64,000 nt of DNA from Paenibacillus sp. CAA11 (GTDB lineage Bacteria; Bacillota; Bacilli; Paenibacillales; Paenibacillaceae): contig NZ_CP028922.1 in the NCBI RefSeq assembly GCF_003060825.1, forward strand, positions 3,145,001 to 3,209,000, written 5' to 3'. Of the stretch, positions 19,301-28,343 are shown one piece after another. The translations under genes and the position numbers were made by a program. The first letter of the stretch is position 1; each line of letters opens with the position of its first letter. A model generated the notes under the pieces. It was not told where the DNA came from, searched no databases, and worked only from the letters and a program-made list of their open reading frames with translations.

Positions 19301-20233
19301 TTATTTTTTCAACTTTGGATCGAGTGCATCCCGCAGCCCGTCTCCGAAAATATTAAAGGCAAGCATGATCAAGCTGATAAGAACGGCCGGAAACAGCATT
19401 CTCCATGGATACAGCATCCATCCCGACAGCGCAGAGCTAATCATCGATCCCAGTGAGGAGATGGGCTCCTGAACGCCGAGTCCAAGGTAGCTGAGGAAGG
19501 CTTCAGCAAAAATCGCATTAGGGACGGTCAAAGTTAGGGTCACAATTATTGGACCCATTGCATTGGGCAGCAGGTGCCGGAATAGTAGACTTGCATTCGT
19601 TGCCCCTAGTGAACGGGATGCGAGCACAAACTCCCGATTTTTGAGCCTCATGATCTCGCCTCTTACAATCCAGGACATATTGATCCAACCCGTAATCGTT
19701 AAAGCCAATATAATAGTACCGAGCCCCTGTTTCATCACCACCAGCAAGAGAATGCTTACAAGAATGTAGGGAATGGAGTAGAGGATTTCTGCGAATTTGT
19801 TCATAATCTCATCGGTTCTTCCGCCTACATAGCCCATAATTCCGCCGTAGATCATACCGATAATTAAGTCGATCAGGGCGGCAGTGATTCCTATAGTCAG
19901 CGATATTCGCGCCCCCATCCAGGTACGCACGAACATATCGCGCCCTAAATCGTCGGTTCCAAACCAGTGGGTAAGAGAAGGGGGCTGGTTGGTATTCAAC
20001 AGATCGTTCGTTTCGTAATTATAAGATGTGATCAGAGGGCCAGCCAGAGCCATTGCACCAATAAAGATCAGCAGCAGCAGGCTCCCCATCGCCAGCTTAT
20101 TCTGCCGTAAGCGCCCCCATGCATCCCGCCAGGCGGATAGACTCTCTCTCTCAATCCGTTCCGACTGCTTGTCATCCGGACCTACCTTTTCGAAATCCTG
20201 AGGCGTAAGAACCAAATCATTGCGGACCCCCAT
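19301..20233 (-). CDS. oppC: OppC-like peptide ABC transporter permease
   Basis: Inner-membrane permease with an N-terminal cytoplasmic tail (about 1-45), one leading membrane helix, then the five-helix binding-protein-dependent transport domain; the EAA-type loop is near RSLGATNASLLFRHLLPN. Two ATGs compete: AGGAGG is 7 nt from the ATG at 20233 and only 1 nt from the one at 20239, so I use the former (310 aa). It pairs with OppB, whose stop overlaps this start region. Confidence 0.88.
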   Translation of the reverse strand: MGVRNDLVLTPQDFEKVGPDDKQSERIERESLSAWRDAWGRLRQNKLAMGSLLLLIFIGAMALAGPLITSYNYETNDLLNTNQPPSLTHWFGTDDLGRDMFVRTWMGARISLTIGITAALIDLIIGMIYGGIMGYVGGRTDEIMNKFAEILYSIPYILVSILLLVVMKQGLGTIILALTITGWINMSWIVRGEIMRLKNREFVLASRSLGATNASLLFRHLLPNAMGPIIVTLTLTVPNAIFAEAFLSYLGLGVQEPISSLGSMISSALSGWMLYPWRMLFPAVLISLIMLAFNIFGDGLRDALDPKLKK

Positions 20234-20235
20234 GC

Positions 20236-21165
20236 TCATCCCTCCTTCCTCTGACTCAGCTTGATTCTAGGATCAATAAAGACATAAGCTACATCCGTCA
20301 GGAAGCGCGCAAGCATCAAGATTACGCCATAGAAAATAGTAACGCCCATAATAACGGTATAATCTCTATTGCTGATGCTGTTCACGAACACTTTACCCAA
20401 TCCTCCAATGCCAAAGATCTGCTCAATCGCCACCGACCCGGTAATGACATTCGCTGTCATTGGCCCCAAATAGGTTACCACCGGCAGAATCCCATTCCTG
20501 ACCACATGACGGGATAGAATTGTAAACCAATTCAGCCCTTTGGCTCTGGCGGTCTTAATATAATCGGCATGCAGTACTTCCAGCATGCTCGATCGGGTTA
20601 GCCGGGCGATAAAAGCAATAGGCTGCGCAGCCAGAGCAGCGGCCGGGAGAACGTAATCCAGGGGACCCTTTAAGCCCATCACGTTAAACATGCCTGCTTT
20701 GAGCCCTAGAAAATACTGTAGCAGTGAAGCAATGACAAAGCTGGGTACCGCAATTCCTAGAACCGCGGCCACCATAGCTGCATGATCGATGAGCCTTCGG
20801 TGATAGAGTGCCGCTAGCATCCCCAAAGCAATCCCTACTATGGAGGAGACAATAATGGCGATAAGACCCAATCGAAGAGAAGGACCTAATGTATCTCCAA
20901 TTTGCTGGGTCACATCTTTGTTAATCATTTTCATAGAAACGCCCAGGTCGCCCTGCAACAGGTTGCCAAGATACCGAACATACTGCTCTAGTACCGACTT
21001 ATCAAAACCGTATTGTTCATCCAGCCGCTCTTTGATCACCGGGTTCATCTTCTCTGAGGCAAACGGATTTCCGGGAATTGCCTTCATCAGAAAGAAGGTC
21101 ACCGTAATTAAAATGAATAACGAGACCAGCATGTAAAAAAACTTACTCGCTATATAGCGGACCAT
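20236..21165 (-). CDS. oppB: OppB-like peptide ABC transporter permease
   Basis: Permease subunit with six predicted membrane helices; the first helix (FFYMLVSLFILITVTF) is followed by a large extracellular loop, and the EAA loop reads ARAKGLNWFTILSRHVVRN. The ATG at 21165 has AGAGGTGG 7 nt upstream and yields MVRYIASKFF, a normal OppB N-terminus; a start 13 codons earlier has no ribosome-binding site. Length 309 aa. Confidence 0.88.
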   Translation of the reverse strand: MVRYIASKFFYMLVSLFILITVTFFLMKAIPGNPFASEKMNPVIKERLDEQYGFDKSVLEQYVRYLGNLLQGDLGVSMKMINKDVTQQIGDTLGPSLRLGLIAIIVSSIVGIALGMLAALYHRRLIDHAAMVAAVLGIAVPSFVIASLLQYFLGLKAGMFNVMGLKGPLDYVLPAAALAAQPIAFIARLTRSSMLEVLHADYIKTARAKGLNWFTILSRHVVRNGILPVVTYLGPMTANVITGSVAIEQIFGIGGLGKVFVNSISNRDYTVIMGVTIFYGVILMLARFLTDVAYVFIDPRIKLSQRKEG

Positions 21166-21283
21166 GCCCCAACCACCTCTTTTCAAGATAAATAATCCAA
21201 TCATGGTGACGGACAGCTATAGAAAAAAGGGATATATGGAGAACCTTCCTCACGTCCATATACCCCGAAAAGATTTATAAAGC

Positions 21284-22993
21284 CTAATGTTCCAGAAGCT
21301 TTATTCTTGTAAAGTCCAGTGCCCCGCTATAATCTGCAAGCAGTCCCTTCACATATGGCTTGACAAGTCGAGGATCAGTATAGTAATAGAGCGGCATAAT
21401 GACCTGATTGTCCTTTAGCAAAATATCTTCAGCTTTCGCCATATATTCATTGCGCTGCTTGTTATCGCCTGTAGCATAAGCATCCTTCACCAACTTGTCA
21501 TACTCCGGATTACTCCAGCCGCTGTCATTATTTCCGCTGGTTGAGGTCCATTGATCAATAAATGTCATCGGATCATCGTAGTCAGCAACCCAACCTGCGC
21601 GGGCTACCTGATAGTTCAGCTGTTTGCGGCTCTGGAGATAGACCTGAAATTCTTCATTTCTCAAAGTAACCTCGGCCCCAAGATTCTTCTTCCACATGTC
21701 TGCGATCGCTAGAGCTACCTTCTTATGGTTATCATTGGTGTTATACAGCAATTCAATGGGCGGAAGCTTAGTGTAACCTTTCTCCGCCATACCTTCCTTG
21801 AGCAGCTTCTTAGCTTCTTCAATATCCTCCTTGCCGTATACGTTGTCCGGATGCTCTTCTCTGTAATCCTTCTCCACGCCTTTGATTCCCTCAGAGACAA
21901 ATCCGAATGCCGGTTTTTGGCTTGCTAAGGTTACCTTATCTACTAACTCCTGACGGTTAATCGCCATAGTGAAAGCCTTACGTATTTTGAGATTGTCAAA
22001 CGGCTCGGCCTTATTGTTAAATTCATAAAAATAGGTTGAAGCTACTGGATTTATCTGGAACTCATCCGGCAACTCCTGCTTCAGTGCAGGAATCTGGTCT
22101 GTCGGCATCTCGCCGATCGGCCGTCCTGCGATGTCGAGCTGGCCGCTTTTGTAAGATGCTATTTCTGCTGCCGCCTGATCATTAATACTCATTGTGATGC
22201 GGGATAGCGTGATATTCTTGTTGTCCCAATACAGGTCATTCTTCACGACGACCACTTCACTGCCTGTCGTCCAGTTCTCCAGCTTGAAGGGGCCATTCGA
22301 TACCAATGTGCTTGCATCGTTCGCCCATTTCGGGTTACTGACCGATGCTTGATGCACCGGGTAATAGGTGGAGAATGAGGTGAGCCCAAGCCAGTAAGGG
22401 GTCGGATTCTCGAGCTCTACTGTTAAAGTGTAATCGTCAGTTGCCTTTACTCCGACCTGATCGGCCGTGGCTTTCCCTGTATTGTACGCTTCCGCATTCT
22501 TCAGATAATACAGCTGATAAGTATAGTCCGGAGCGGGCTGCATCTTAGGGTCAAGCACCCGTTTCCAAGCAAATTCAAAATCCTTTGCTGTGACCGGATC
22601 ACCATTGCTCCATTTGGCGTTCTGACGGATTTTGAAGACATATTTCTTGCCGTTATCCAGAACCTGCCACGATTCAGCTACGCCTGGTGCATCTTCGCCT
22701 TTTTCATCCTTAATGGTCAGACCTTCAAACAAAGTTCTCAGTACGGTACTAGAGATATTATCCTTGGACAGTGCCGGATCTAAAGTAGGCGGCTCGGAAG
22801 CTAGATTAATACGCAGCGTCTGGTCGGCAGCGAGTTTCTCTTCCCCCGTTGTGCTGCTATTCGCGGGTTTCTCGCTGCCTGTTCCCTTGTTCTTATTCTC
22901 ATTGTTCGATGCGCCATTGGATCCCCCGCAGCCAGCTAAGATCGTGCCGACAACTAGAATCAATGACAATAGAGTCAGCCATCTCTTCTTCAT
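21284..22993 (-). CDS. oppA: OppA/DppE-like peptide-binding lipoprotein
   Basis: Extracellular solute-binding protein (family 5) that captures peptides for the OppBCDF importer. A lipoprotein signal peptide ends at the lipobox LAGC (Cys about 22), followed by a Gly/Ser/Asn/Lys-rich linker. The mature domain carries family features such as LRINLASEPPTLDPALSKD and FNNKAEPFDNLKIRKAF. 569 aa is a normal OppA size. First gene of the operon, with GGGGG 9 nt before its ATG and an extended -10 promoter at 23037. Confidence 0.92.
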   Translation of the reverse strand: MKKRWLTLLSLILVVGTILAGCGGSNGASNNENKNKGTGSEKPANSSTTGEEKLAADQTLRINLASEPPTLDPALSKDNISSTVLRTLFEGLTIKDEKGEDAPGVAESWQVLDNGKKYVFKIRQNAKWSNGDPVTAKDFEFAWKRVLDPKMQPAPDYTYQLYYLKNAEAYNTGKATADQVGVKATDDYTLTVELENPTPYWLGLTSFSTYYPVHQASVSNPKWANDASTLVSNGPFKLENWTTGSEVVVVKNDLYWDNKNITLSRITMSINDQAAAEIASYKSGQLDIAGRPIGEMPTDQIPALKQELPDEFQINPVASTYFYEFNNKAEPFDNLKIRKAFTMAINRQELVDKVTLASQKPAFGFVSEGIKGVEKDYREEHPDNVYGKEDIEEAKKLLKEGMAEKGYTKLPPIELLYNTNDNHKKVALAIADMWKKNLGAEVTLRNEEFQVYLQSRKQLNYQVARAGWVADYDDPMTFIDQWTSTSGNNDSGWSNPEYDKLVKDAYATGDNKQRNEYMAKAEDILLKDNQVIMPLYYYTDPRLVKPYVKGLLADYSGALDFTRIKLLEH

Positions 22994-23036
22994 CCAGTAT
23001 TTCCCCCTTAATGGATAGATTGGTATTTGATCACAG

Positions 23037-23045
23037 ATTATACAT
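23037..23045 (-). promoter_or_regulatory. extended -10 promoter of the opp operon
   Basis: TATGTATAAT on the minus strand (TATAAT at 23037-23042 with an upstream TG). No good -35 is present at 17 bp, as is common with extended -10 promoters. The surrounding 23046-23180 region is strikingly AT-rich, which may act as an UP-element or regulator-binding region. Confidence 0.6.
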
Positions 23046-23180
23046 AGGCGATGTAAAAAAATCTATCCTATACATTACATAAATAGGTATTAAATTAACA
23101 TATAAATCCAATTAAATAATTTTATTACTTAATATTTGAAGTTATATGTTACTTTATATGACATATTTCGCTATAAATAT

Positions 23181-23228
23181 AAAAAAAGCTTGGATTATAT
23201 CACCAGCAGGTGACATAATCCAAGCTTT
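23181..23228 (-). terminator. terminator after the DUF3397-like gene
   Basis: Long near-perfect stem-loop (arms 23185-23203 and 23209-23228) followed by a T7 run on the minus strand, immediately after the stop at 23230. It separates panE and its partner from the opp operon. Confidence 0.9.
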
Positions 23229-23229
23229 G

Positions 23230-23613
23230 TTATACTGCGTTTATGTATGGAATAAGTCCAATAAGGAAAAAAAGAATATATCCAATTACTGAGACTAGAA
23301 AAGATAACCGCCAAACCGCCCTAAAGAGCCTCTTGGGATTCACCGTTCCCTTTAGCCGGTTCTGTGCGCCGCCAATAAGACCTATACAGATCAACATAAG
23401 GATCAGGAACAGATATATGCCGAATCCCGTGTTAAAGATTTGATTAAACAAAGCCGACACCGACAAGATCAGGAAAAAGGTTGTCACATCGATGGCCAGC
23501 AGCAGTGATTTCTTCCGGTCTCTTTTCCAATAATAATGAATGAAATAAACCAGCAGAAAAGGGACAAACGGAAGCACACTGGCCGCTGAGAAAGACATCC
23601 AAATTAAGTTCAA
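23230..23613 (-). CDS. small four-helix membrane protein, DUF3397-like
   Basis: Function unknown. About 128 aa with four hydrophobic helices separated by short Lys/Arg-rich loops (YYWKRDRKKS, NRLKGTVNPKRLFR), resembling the DUF3397 family that often sits beside panE and bshC in Bacilli. I use a TTG start at 23613: GAGGGGGTGG lies just upstream, while longer readings would run back into panE. It begins 28 bp after the panE stop and is closed by its own terminator, so it is probably in one transcript with panE. Confidence 0.65.
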   Translation of the reverse strand: MNLIWMSFSAASVLPFVPFLLVYFIHYYWKRDRKKSLLLAIDVTTFFLILSVSALFNQIFNTGFGIYLFLILMLICIGLIGGAQNRLKGTVNPKRLFRAVWRLSFLVSVIGYILFFLIGLIPYINAV

Positions 23614-23641
23614 CTTCCCACCCCCTCGTATTGTGCAGACT

Positions 23642-24595
23642 TCAGCCGGATGCAAGTCCCTTAACCAGCTTCCACACCACTTCATGTCTGAGAGCCTGAA
23701 TTCCGGCAGTCCGTGCCATCTCTACCAAATAACCATTAATATAGTCGATTTCTGTAGCCTTCCCCTGCAGGACATCGCTTAACATGGAAGAGATATTGCC
23801 TGCCGTAGTGCGGCACACATCCATAATCTGTTCCTTCACATCCGAATCATAAGGCAGCTCATACTCGTCATAGATGATCAGCGCTTCATCGATGAGCTCA
23901 TTCATCAGCTCCAGGCGTTCGGAATCCATAAGCAGCTCACCATTGGGGATCCGCCACAGCGCCGTCAGCGGATTGATGGCCGCGTTAATTAACAATTTGC
24001 GATAAATCTCTTTTACGATGTCATTCGACAAAAACGCTGGAAATCCTGCCTTCACGAGAACCGCCGTCAAATTTTCTGCATTTTTATTCATACCAGGCTG
24101 AGGTCGACTGCCAACTTGACCCAAACGGGTCTCGCCGGTCAATGAGCGTACTACCGCTCGCCCGTCCTGACGCTTCGCTCCCTCGGTAGTTAAAGCCGCA
24201 TAAGGAGAACCGTACCGCATCGCCTTTTCAACCCTCTCCATATGACCGTAGCCGTTCTGAAAACACACCACTCCTGTATGTTCATCCTGCATGTTCGCTA
24301 TAAGCTGAAGCAGTTCCTCTGTCAAATCACGTTGTTTGACCGTTAGAAAGATCCAGTCTGGTGGCTGCACTTCAGAAATAGCGTTCTCTTCCAAGGGTGA
24401 GGCACTGAACAAAGAGCCCGGCAGATGTACTCTCTGGTCTGCATGTCCCCCTCTCCCCCAACTGATGCCTTCCCGCAGAAGCAATTCTGCCTGCCATGCT
24501 GTCCTTGTCCAAAAATGTACTTCTTCCCCGGCTGCCGCCAAGCCCGCGCCAAACAGCAGTCCTAAAGCGCCCGTTCCCACAATACCAAACCGCAT
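23642..24595 (-). CDS. panE: 2-dehydropantoate 2-reductase (ketopantoate reductase)
   Basis: NADPH-dependent reduction of ketopantoate to pantoate for coenzyme A synthesis. The N-terminal Rossmann motif GIVGTGALGLLFG is at residues 4-16, and the C-terminal helical domain carries the catalytic-lysine region KLLINAAINPLTAL. 317 aa is slightly long but normal for the ylbQ type. Its place near a GerR-like regulator and bshC matches the B. subtilis ylbO-ylbQ-bshC order. Confidence 0.88.
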   Translation of the reverse strand: MRFGIVGTGALGLLFGAGLAAAGEEVHFWTRTAWQAELLLREGISWGRGGHADQRVHLPGSLFSASPLEENAISEVQPPDWIFLTVKQRDLTEELLQLIANMQDEHTGVVCFQNGYGHMERVEKAMRYGSPYAALTTEGAKRQDGRAVVRSLTGETRLGQVGSRPQPGMNKNAENLTAVLVKAGFPAFLSNDIVKEIYRKLLINAAINPLTALWRIPNGELLMDSERLELMNELIDEALIIYDEYELPYDSDVKEQIMDVCRTTAGNISSMLSDVLQGKATEIDYINGYLVEMARTAGIQALRHEVVWKLVKGLASG

Positions 24596-24653
24596 ATTTA
24601 TATCCCCCTGCTATCTTATCTCTTTATCCTTTATAACAAACTTTCAGACAATT

Positions 24654-24681
24654 CAAAAGGACTGCCTTCAGGCAGCCCTTT
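24654..24681 (-). terminator. terminator after the GerR/RsfA-like gene
   Basis: Stem AAAGGGCTGCC/GGCAGTCCTTT with a TGAA loop on the minus strand, ending in TTTTG, about 32 bp after the stop of the regulator gene. Confidence 0.8.
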
Positions 24682-24713
24682 ATTCTCTCTTGCTAGCGAA
24701 ACGGATCTCGACT

Positions 24714-25367
24714 CTATTCGATTCGTTCCAAATTGCCATTGGCGTCCATCTTGAACCGCGACTTCTGCTCCTCATCTTCCTCGTTCAAAAAAGCGAGCCG
24801 GCGCGCCCGGTCCATAATCTGAATCAGGGCCTTATAATCATCATTAACTACCCGGTAATCGGTCTGGACCTCATTGACCTGGGCCGACAGCCGCTCATTC
24901 TCCTCCCGCAGCTGCATCAGCTCCTGATCCTTGTCTAGCAATTCCTTCTCCAGCAGTTTGAGCTGCCGATTGTTCTCTTGAACTGTATTCTTCCAGCTGC
25001 GTAAAAAGCGAATTACCGCGTCAATAGAAATCGTCTCTTCAGTAACCGTATCCGCTTTGTACAGGTCCATCTCCATGTCTGCCGAATTCAGCGAAGCCAT
25101 AACAGCTCCTCCCGAAAGGGTGGGCTGCTTCTTCAAATAATTCCTCTTCTGCCTTTGAGCCTTGGCAATCTGTATCGCAGATTCATATCTTTTGCGAACA
25201 CAGCTGTTCCAGCGAAATCCGCAGGCCGCGGCTGTCCTTCCAATACGCTCACCAACCTCCTCAAACGCCGTCAGCTGTGTGCTGCCTTCCCGGATATGAC
25301 GAAGAGTGACTTCAGCCAAAATCAAGTCATCCTCCGCACTCCATGCATCCTGCCTAACTGCTGTCAT
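24714..25367 (-). CDS. RsfA/GerR-family sporulation transcription regulator
   Basis: Myb/SANT-like N-terminal DNA-binding domain (about 1-60; [19 protein letters not shown] and [14 protein letters not shown] are the family hallmarks), a variable middle, and a long C-terminal coiled coil (about 120-180). Relatives are RsfA (forespore) and GerR/YlbO (mother cell) of B. subtilis; the neighbouring panE fits ylbO/gerR. Which paralogue this is cannot be decided from one window. AGGAGG lies 11 nt before the ATG, and the unit is closed by a terminator at 24654. Confidence 0.85.
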   Translation of the reverse strand: MTAVRQDAWSAEDDLILAEVTLRHIREGSTQLTAFEEVGERIGRTAAACGFRWNSCVRKRYESAIQIAKAQRQKRNYLKKQPTLSGGAVMASLNSADMEMDLYKADTVTEETISIDAVIRFLRSWKNTVQENNRQLKLLEKELLDKDQELMQLREENERLSAQVNEVQTDYRVVNDDYKALIQIMDRARRLAFLNEEDEEQKSRFKMDANGNLERIE

Positions 25368-25791
25368 GCGATCAAAACCCTCCTAACGACATCCTAATTA
25401 ACCTCTTCATAAACCGGCAAACCTCCGGTAGGTGAATGGGGGAAATTAATGCTTACTACATTTCTATGCCTCGCATTAAGTTCATAGAATCTATTTGCTA
25501 CTTGTATTTCCAAAATTGCATAGTCACATACCTGTGAATGCCGAACAAAACTTGTTCATTTCCCATATCACTAAGGAAGCACATACTAACGGAAAGCCTT
25601 GCCCAACAATAAAGCTCAAAACGCTATACAGCTTCTTCCGAATCGCTTACACTTATACCATATGCCCAAATTTAAAAATACGATTATAGGTTTTCCTTGG
25701 AGCTTCTACGCGATTTTAATGGTTATTTCGTTTAATGTATTCATATATTCTATATGAGCGAAGGATTTTAGATGTAAAAGGAGGAATTTGC
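25368..25791. other. 424-bp divergent intergenic region
   Basis: Separates the GerR-like gene (minus) from the coiled-coil protein gene (plus). I see no plausible coding sequence or RNA. The only structure is a short perfect inverted repeat at 25741-25757 (TCATATA-TTC-TATATGA) 35 bp upstream of the plus-strand start. Confidence 0.6.
25741..25757. repeat. perfect 7-bp inverted repeat upstream of the coiled-coil gene
   Basis: TCATATA-TTC-TATATGA, dyad-symmetric, 35 bp upstream of the TTG start at 25792. The size and place suit an operator overlapping a promoter, but it is AT-rich and could arise by chance. Confidence 0.4.
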
Positions 25792-26871
25792 TTGGCCCGC
25801 CGCAACTTAAAATGGTATGCAAGCTTGGCGCTGCTGGCCGCCGCCCTTTTCTCCCCTGGCGCATTGCTCGCCGAGCCTAACCCAGATTCTACGCAGCAGA
25901 TTCTGGAGAAGAGCTTGTCGATTGTAGAAATTGACAGAGAGATCAAACATATTGAAGAGCAGCAGCAAGCTACAAAACAGTCTATAGAAGACCTTTCAAA
26001 GCAGTTGGATGTGAAGGAAAAGAATATTAGTACCAGCCGAGATCGTGCAGGTGATCGCATACGGGCATATTATATGGGAGAAAGGGAGGACCTGCTGGGA
26101 GCACTATTGTCAGCACACAATCTCACTGACTTTTTTTCAATAGCGGATTACATAGGGATGATCTTCGGAAGAGATCAAGAGATTATTTCGGACTATCAGA
26201 ATGAATATGCTGTGCTCAAGCGGGACCAAGATAAGCTTCAACGACTGAACGATGAGCTTAACGAGATCAAGAGCAATCTGCTGGAGCAGAGGGCAAGGGT
26301 ACTTGCCTTGCAACGAAGCGTTGACGGTTCCATTCAGGGAAGCAGCGATCCGGACAAGCTAAAGGCTCTAATCTCGGAAATGACAGCCTACTGGGAAAAT
26401 GTCGGATTATATGAAGTTCGCCGGCATTTTAAGGCACTCGCCTCTGCCATGGAGGATTTTCCAGAGTTCCTTCAGGAACACAACCAGAGCATGGTCGTTA
26501 AGGGCGGAAGCTACACTCTGACGATTCAACAGGAATCGCTGAATGAATTCCTTCGTTCTAAGGACGAGCTGTTTCAGCATTTTTCCTTTACTTTTGACAA
26601 GGACAAAATTATTGCCGAAGGTGAGCGGGACTCCTTAAAGCTTCGTGTAGAAGGCCACTATTCTGTAGAAGATGAGCCTAAGAACTCTATTCAATTTCAT
26701 GTAGATCATCTGATTTTCAATGGACTGGAGCTGCCTGACACCACATGCCGGGAGCTGGAAAATGACTTCGATCTTGGCTTCTATCCGCAGCAAATCATCC
26801 CTCTGATTAAAGCTACTGCAGTGGAATTAAGAGAAGGAGAAATGATTGTACAATTAAAGCTCGCCCTTTAA
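25792..26871 (+). CDS. secreted coiled-coil protein with CwlO/PcsB-like N-terminal domain, function unknown
   Basis: A signal peptide (about 1-27, ending in LLAEP) is followed by two long coiled coils (about 38-90 and 130-190) separated by RAYYMGEREDLLGALL, which resembles the hinge of CwlO/PcsB coiled-coil domains. No NlpC or other hydrolase domain follows; instead residues 225-359 form a mixed alpha/beta region with SLKLRVEGHYSVED that I cannot assign. AAGGAGG lies 7 nt before the TTG at 25792, which is why I prefer it to an upstream ATG. It may be an envelope regulatory protein. Its stop codon overlaps that of the convergent gene. Confidence 0.6.
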   Translation: MARRNLKWYASLALLAAALFSPGALLAEPNPDSTQQILEKSLSIVEIDREIKHIEEQQQATKQSIEDLSKQLDVKEKNISTSRDRAGDRIRAYYMGEREDLLGALLSAHNLTDFFSIADYIGMIFGRDQEIISDYQNEYAVLKRDQDKLQRLNDELNEIKSNLLEQRARVLALQRSVDGSIQGSSDPDKLKALISEMTAYWENVGLYEVRRHFKALASAMEDFPEFLQEHNQSMVVKGGSYTLTIQQESLNEFLRSKDELFQHFSFTFDKDKIIAEGERDSLKLRVEGHYSVEDEPKNSIQFHVDHLIFNGLELPDTTCRELENDFDLGFYPQQIIPLIKATAVELREGEMIVQLKLAL

Positions 26872-26881
26872 GGGCGAGCTT
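26856..26881. terminator. bidirectional hairpin holding both stop codons
   Basis: Arms AAGCTCGCCC (26857-26866) and GGGCGAGCTT (26872-26881) with loop TTTAA. The plus gene's TAA (26869-26871) and the minus gene's TAA (26870-26868) both lie in the loop. U-tracts are weak on both sides. Confidence 0.7.
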
Positions 26882-28145
26882 GTGTTATTTTGGCATATGC
26901 ATCGCTAAAAGCCTTAAGTGGCAGCTGTCCATTCATAAAAGCTGAAGCGGATACCGAAAAATTCTCAAGTTCAGTATTTTGCGCAGAATTAGATGGAATG
27001 AAGAATGCAGGCTCCTGCTGAGATTTGGCAGAGATCCATTCCTTAAGCCCTGGATGAAAGGATGAAGAATAAGCTGATTTTAACGCGGGGAGTTCGCCAG
27101 AAATATCGAACCAGTCAGCCTGCATTTCCGCGGAGGTCATTGCTGCGATCCATTCGTTAGCCGTCTCTCCCTCCGAAGAGCTTGCTGCTACGGCAAAGCT
27201 TTTGCCTGCTGCATACATTCTGTGCTCAGGATTCAGTAAACCTGGATATTCGATTTTCAAGCTTGTGGAAAACGGCCGGTTGTGCAGTTCTGAAGCACGA
27301 TAGATTCCCAAGACTGCCTGTCCTGTAGACAGCTGAGTCCAAAAGTTATCTCTAGCTAGAGTATCCGGTGTACTATAAAATACCGAACGGGCTTTATCCA
27401 TGACGCGTAGGGCTTGATTTTCCCCTTCGGTCAAACCTTCTGATCCATCCCGCTCCTTCTGAGGATGTCCTCCGATTCGCCATATCAAGGAGAGTACGGC
27501 CATAGGATCCGTAGTATCCAAGCCCAGAATGCCACCTTTGGCCGTGCTGTTGGCCTTCATTGCGCTTAGCAGCCGTTCCCATCCGGCCAAATTCGTCGGA
27601 AGTGAGTTAACCCCAAACTCCCTTAGGCGGTCCGGTTGATAAACAACGACATAAGGATCCATATCCTTCGGAATTGCCCAGACATACCCGTTCCATTCAT
27701 TTAGAGCAAGCAAACCTTCTACAGTCTCACCGGATGATGTCCCTGAGAAATAAGCTTCTGAAGGAAGCAGGTATCCCCTTTCGGCAAATTCCTGCACCCA
27801 TTTATTATCCAGCAGCAGCACATCCGCAGATTCACCTAGAGCAAGAGCATGCCTAAACGTCTCATAAGCCTCCGAAGAAGCAACATTAATAAGGTGAATT
27901 TGTACATGCCTGCTCTCCATAAACTCTCGGGTTCGCTCCTGAAGCCGTTCAAAGAGCTCCGGGTTTAAGGAGACAGCAGCCGTTATATTTCCTACTTCCC
28001 GTTCCTCCTGACGATGAGGCAAAGAGACGGGCTCCGACAAGCGATTGTTCTCGCTGCTTAGCAGGTTGCGGTTATCGCCGGGAGACAGTCCGATTAAAGC
28101 GAGTAGCAAAAGTGCAAAGAGTACCCAATGTTTTTTTCGCTTCAC
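26868..28145 (-). CDS. extracellular solute-binding protein, family 1 (orphan)
   Basis: Periplasmic-type binding protein resembling sugar ABC-transporter receptors: an N-terminal hydrophobic segment (HWVLFALLLLALIGL) and a two-lobed fold with ADVLLLDNKWVQEFA and WAIPKDMDPYVVVY. No lipobox cysteine is present, so it is either secreted or held by an uncleaved anchor. No permease or ATPase gene is adjacent, so its partner, if any, lies elsewhere. I use a GTG at 28145 with GAGAGG 9-10 nt upstream; an ATG six codons earlier (28163) is possible. The substrate is unknown. Confidence 0.7.
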   Translation of the reverse strand: MKRKKHWVLFALLLLALIGLSPGDNRNLLSSENNRLSEPVSLPHRQEEREVGNITAAVSLNPELFERLQERTREFMESRHVQIHLINVASSEAYETFRHALALGESADVLLLDNKWVQEFAERGYLLPSEAYFSGTSSGETVEGLLALNEWNGYVWAIPKDMDPYVVVYQPDRLREFGVNSLPTNLAGWERLLSAMKANSTAKGGILGLDTTDPMAVLSLIWRIGGHPQKERDGSEGLTEGENQALRVMDKARSVFYSTPDTLARDNFWTQLSTGQAVLGIYRASELHNRPFSTSLKIEYPGLLNPEHRMYAAGKSFAVAASSSEGETANEWIAAMTSAEMQADWFDISGELPALKSAYSSSFHPGLKEWISAKSQQEPAFFIPSNSAQNTELENFSVSASAFMNGQLPLKAFSDAYAKITQARP

Positions 28146-28291
28146 AGCTGTACGTCCTCTCATGGATCATCCATTTCTGCATTATATTGTATCAAATAAT
28201 CTCATCTCTTGTCCTCTGCTTTCTTTCCTCCCTAATATCTACCCCTTCCTCATCATCAATTCCCGGGAAATAAATATCGCAGCCTGTTCAC

Positions 28292-28330
28292 AAAAAAGAG
28301 CACGACACTAGTTCCGCAGTGTCCTGCTCT
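28292..28330 (-). terminator. terminator after the PIN-PhoH gene
   Basis: 13-bp stem with one C-C mismatch (28297-28309 with 28318-28330) followed by a T6 run on the minus strand, 14 bp after the stop codon. Confidence 0.88.
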
Positions 28331-28343
28331 AAACTTCCATCTT

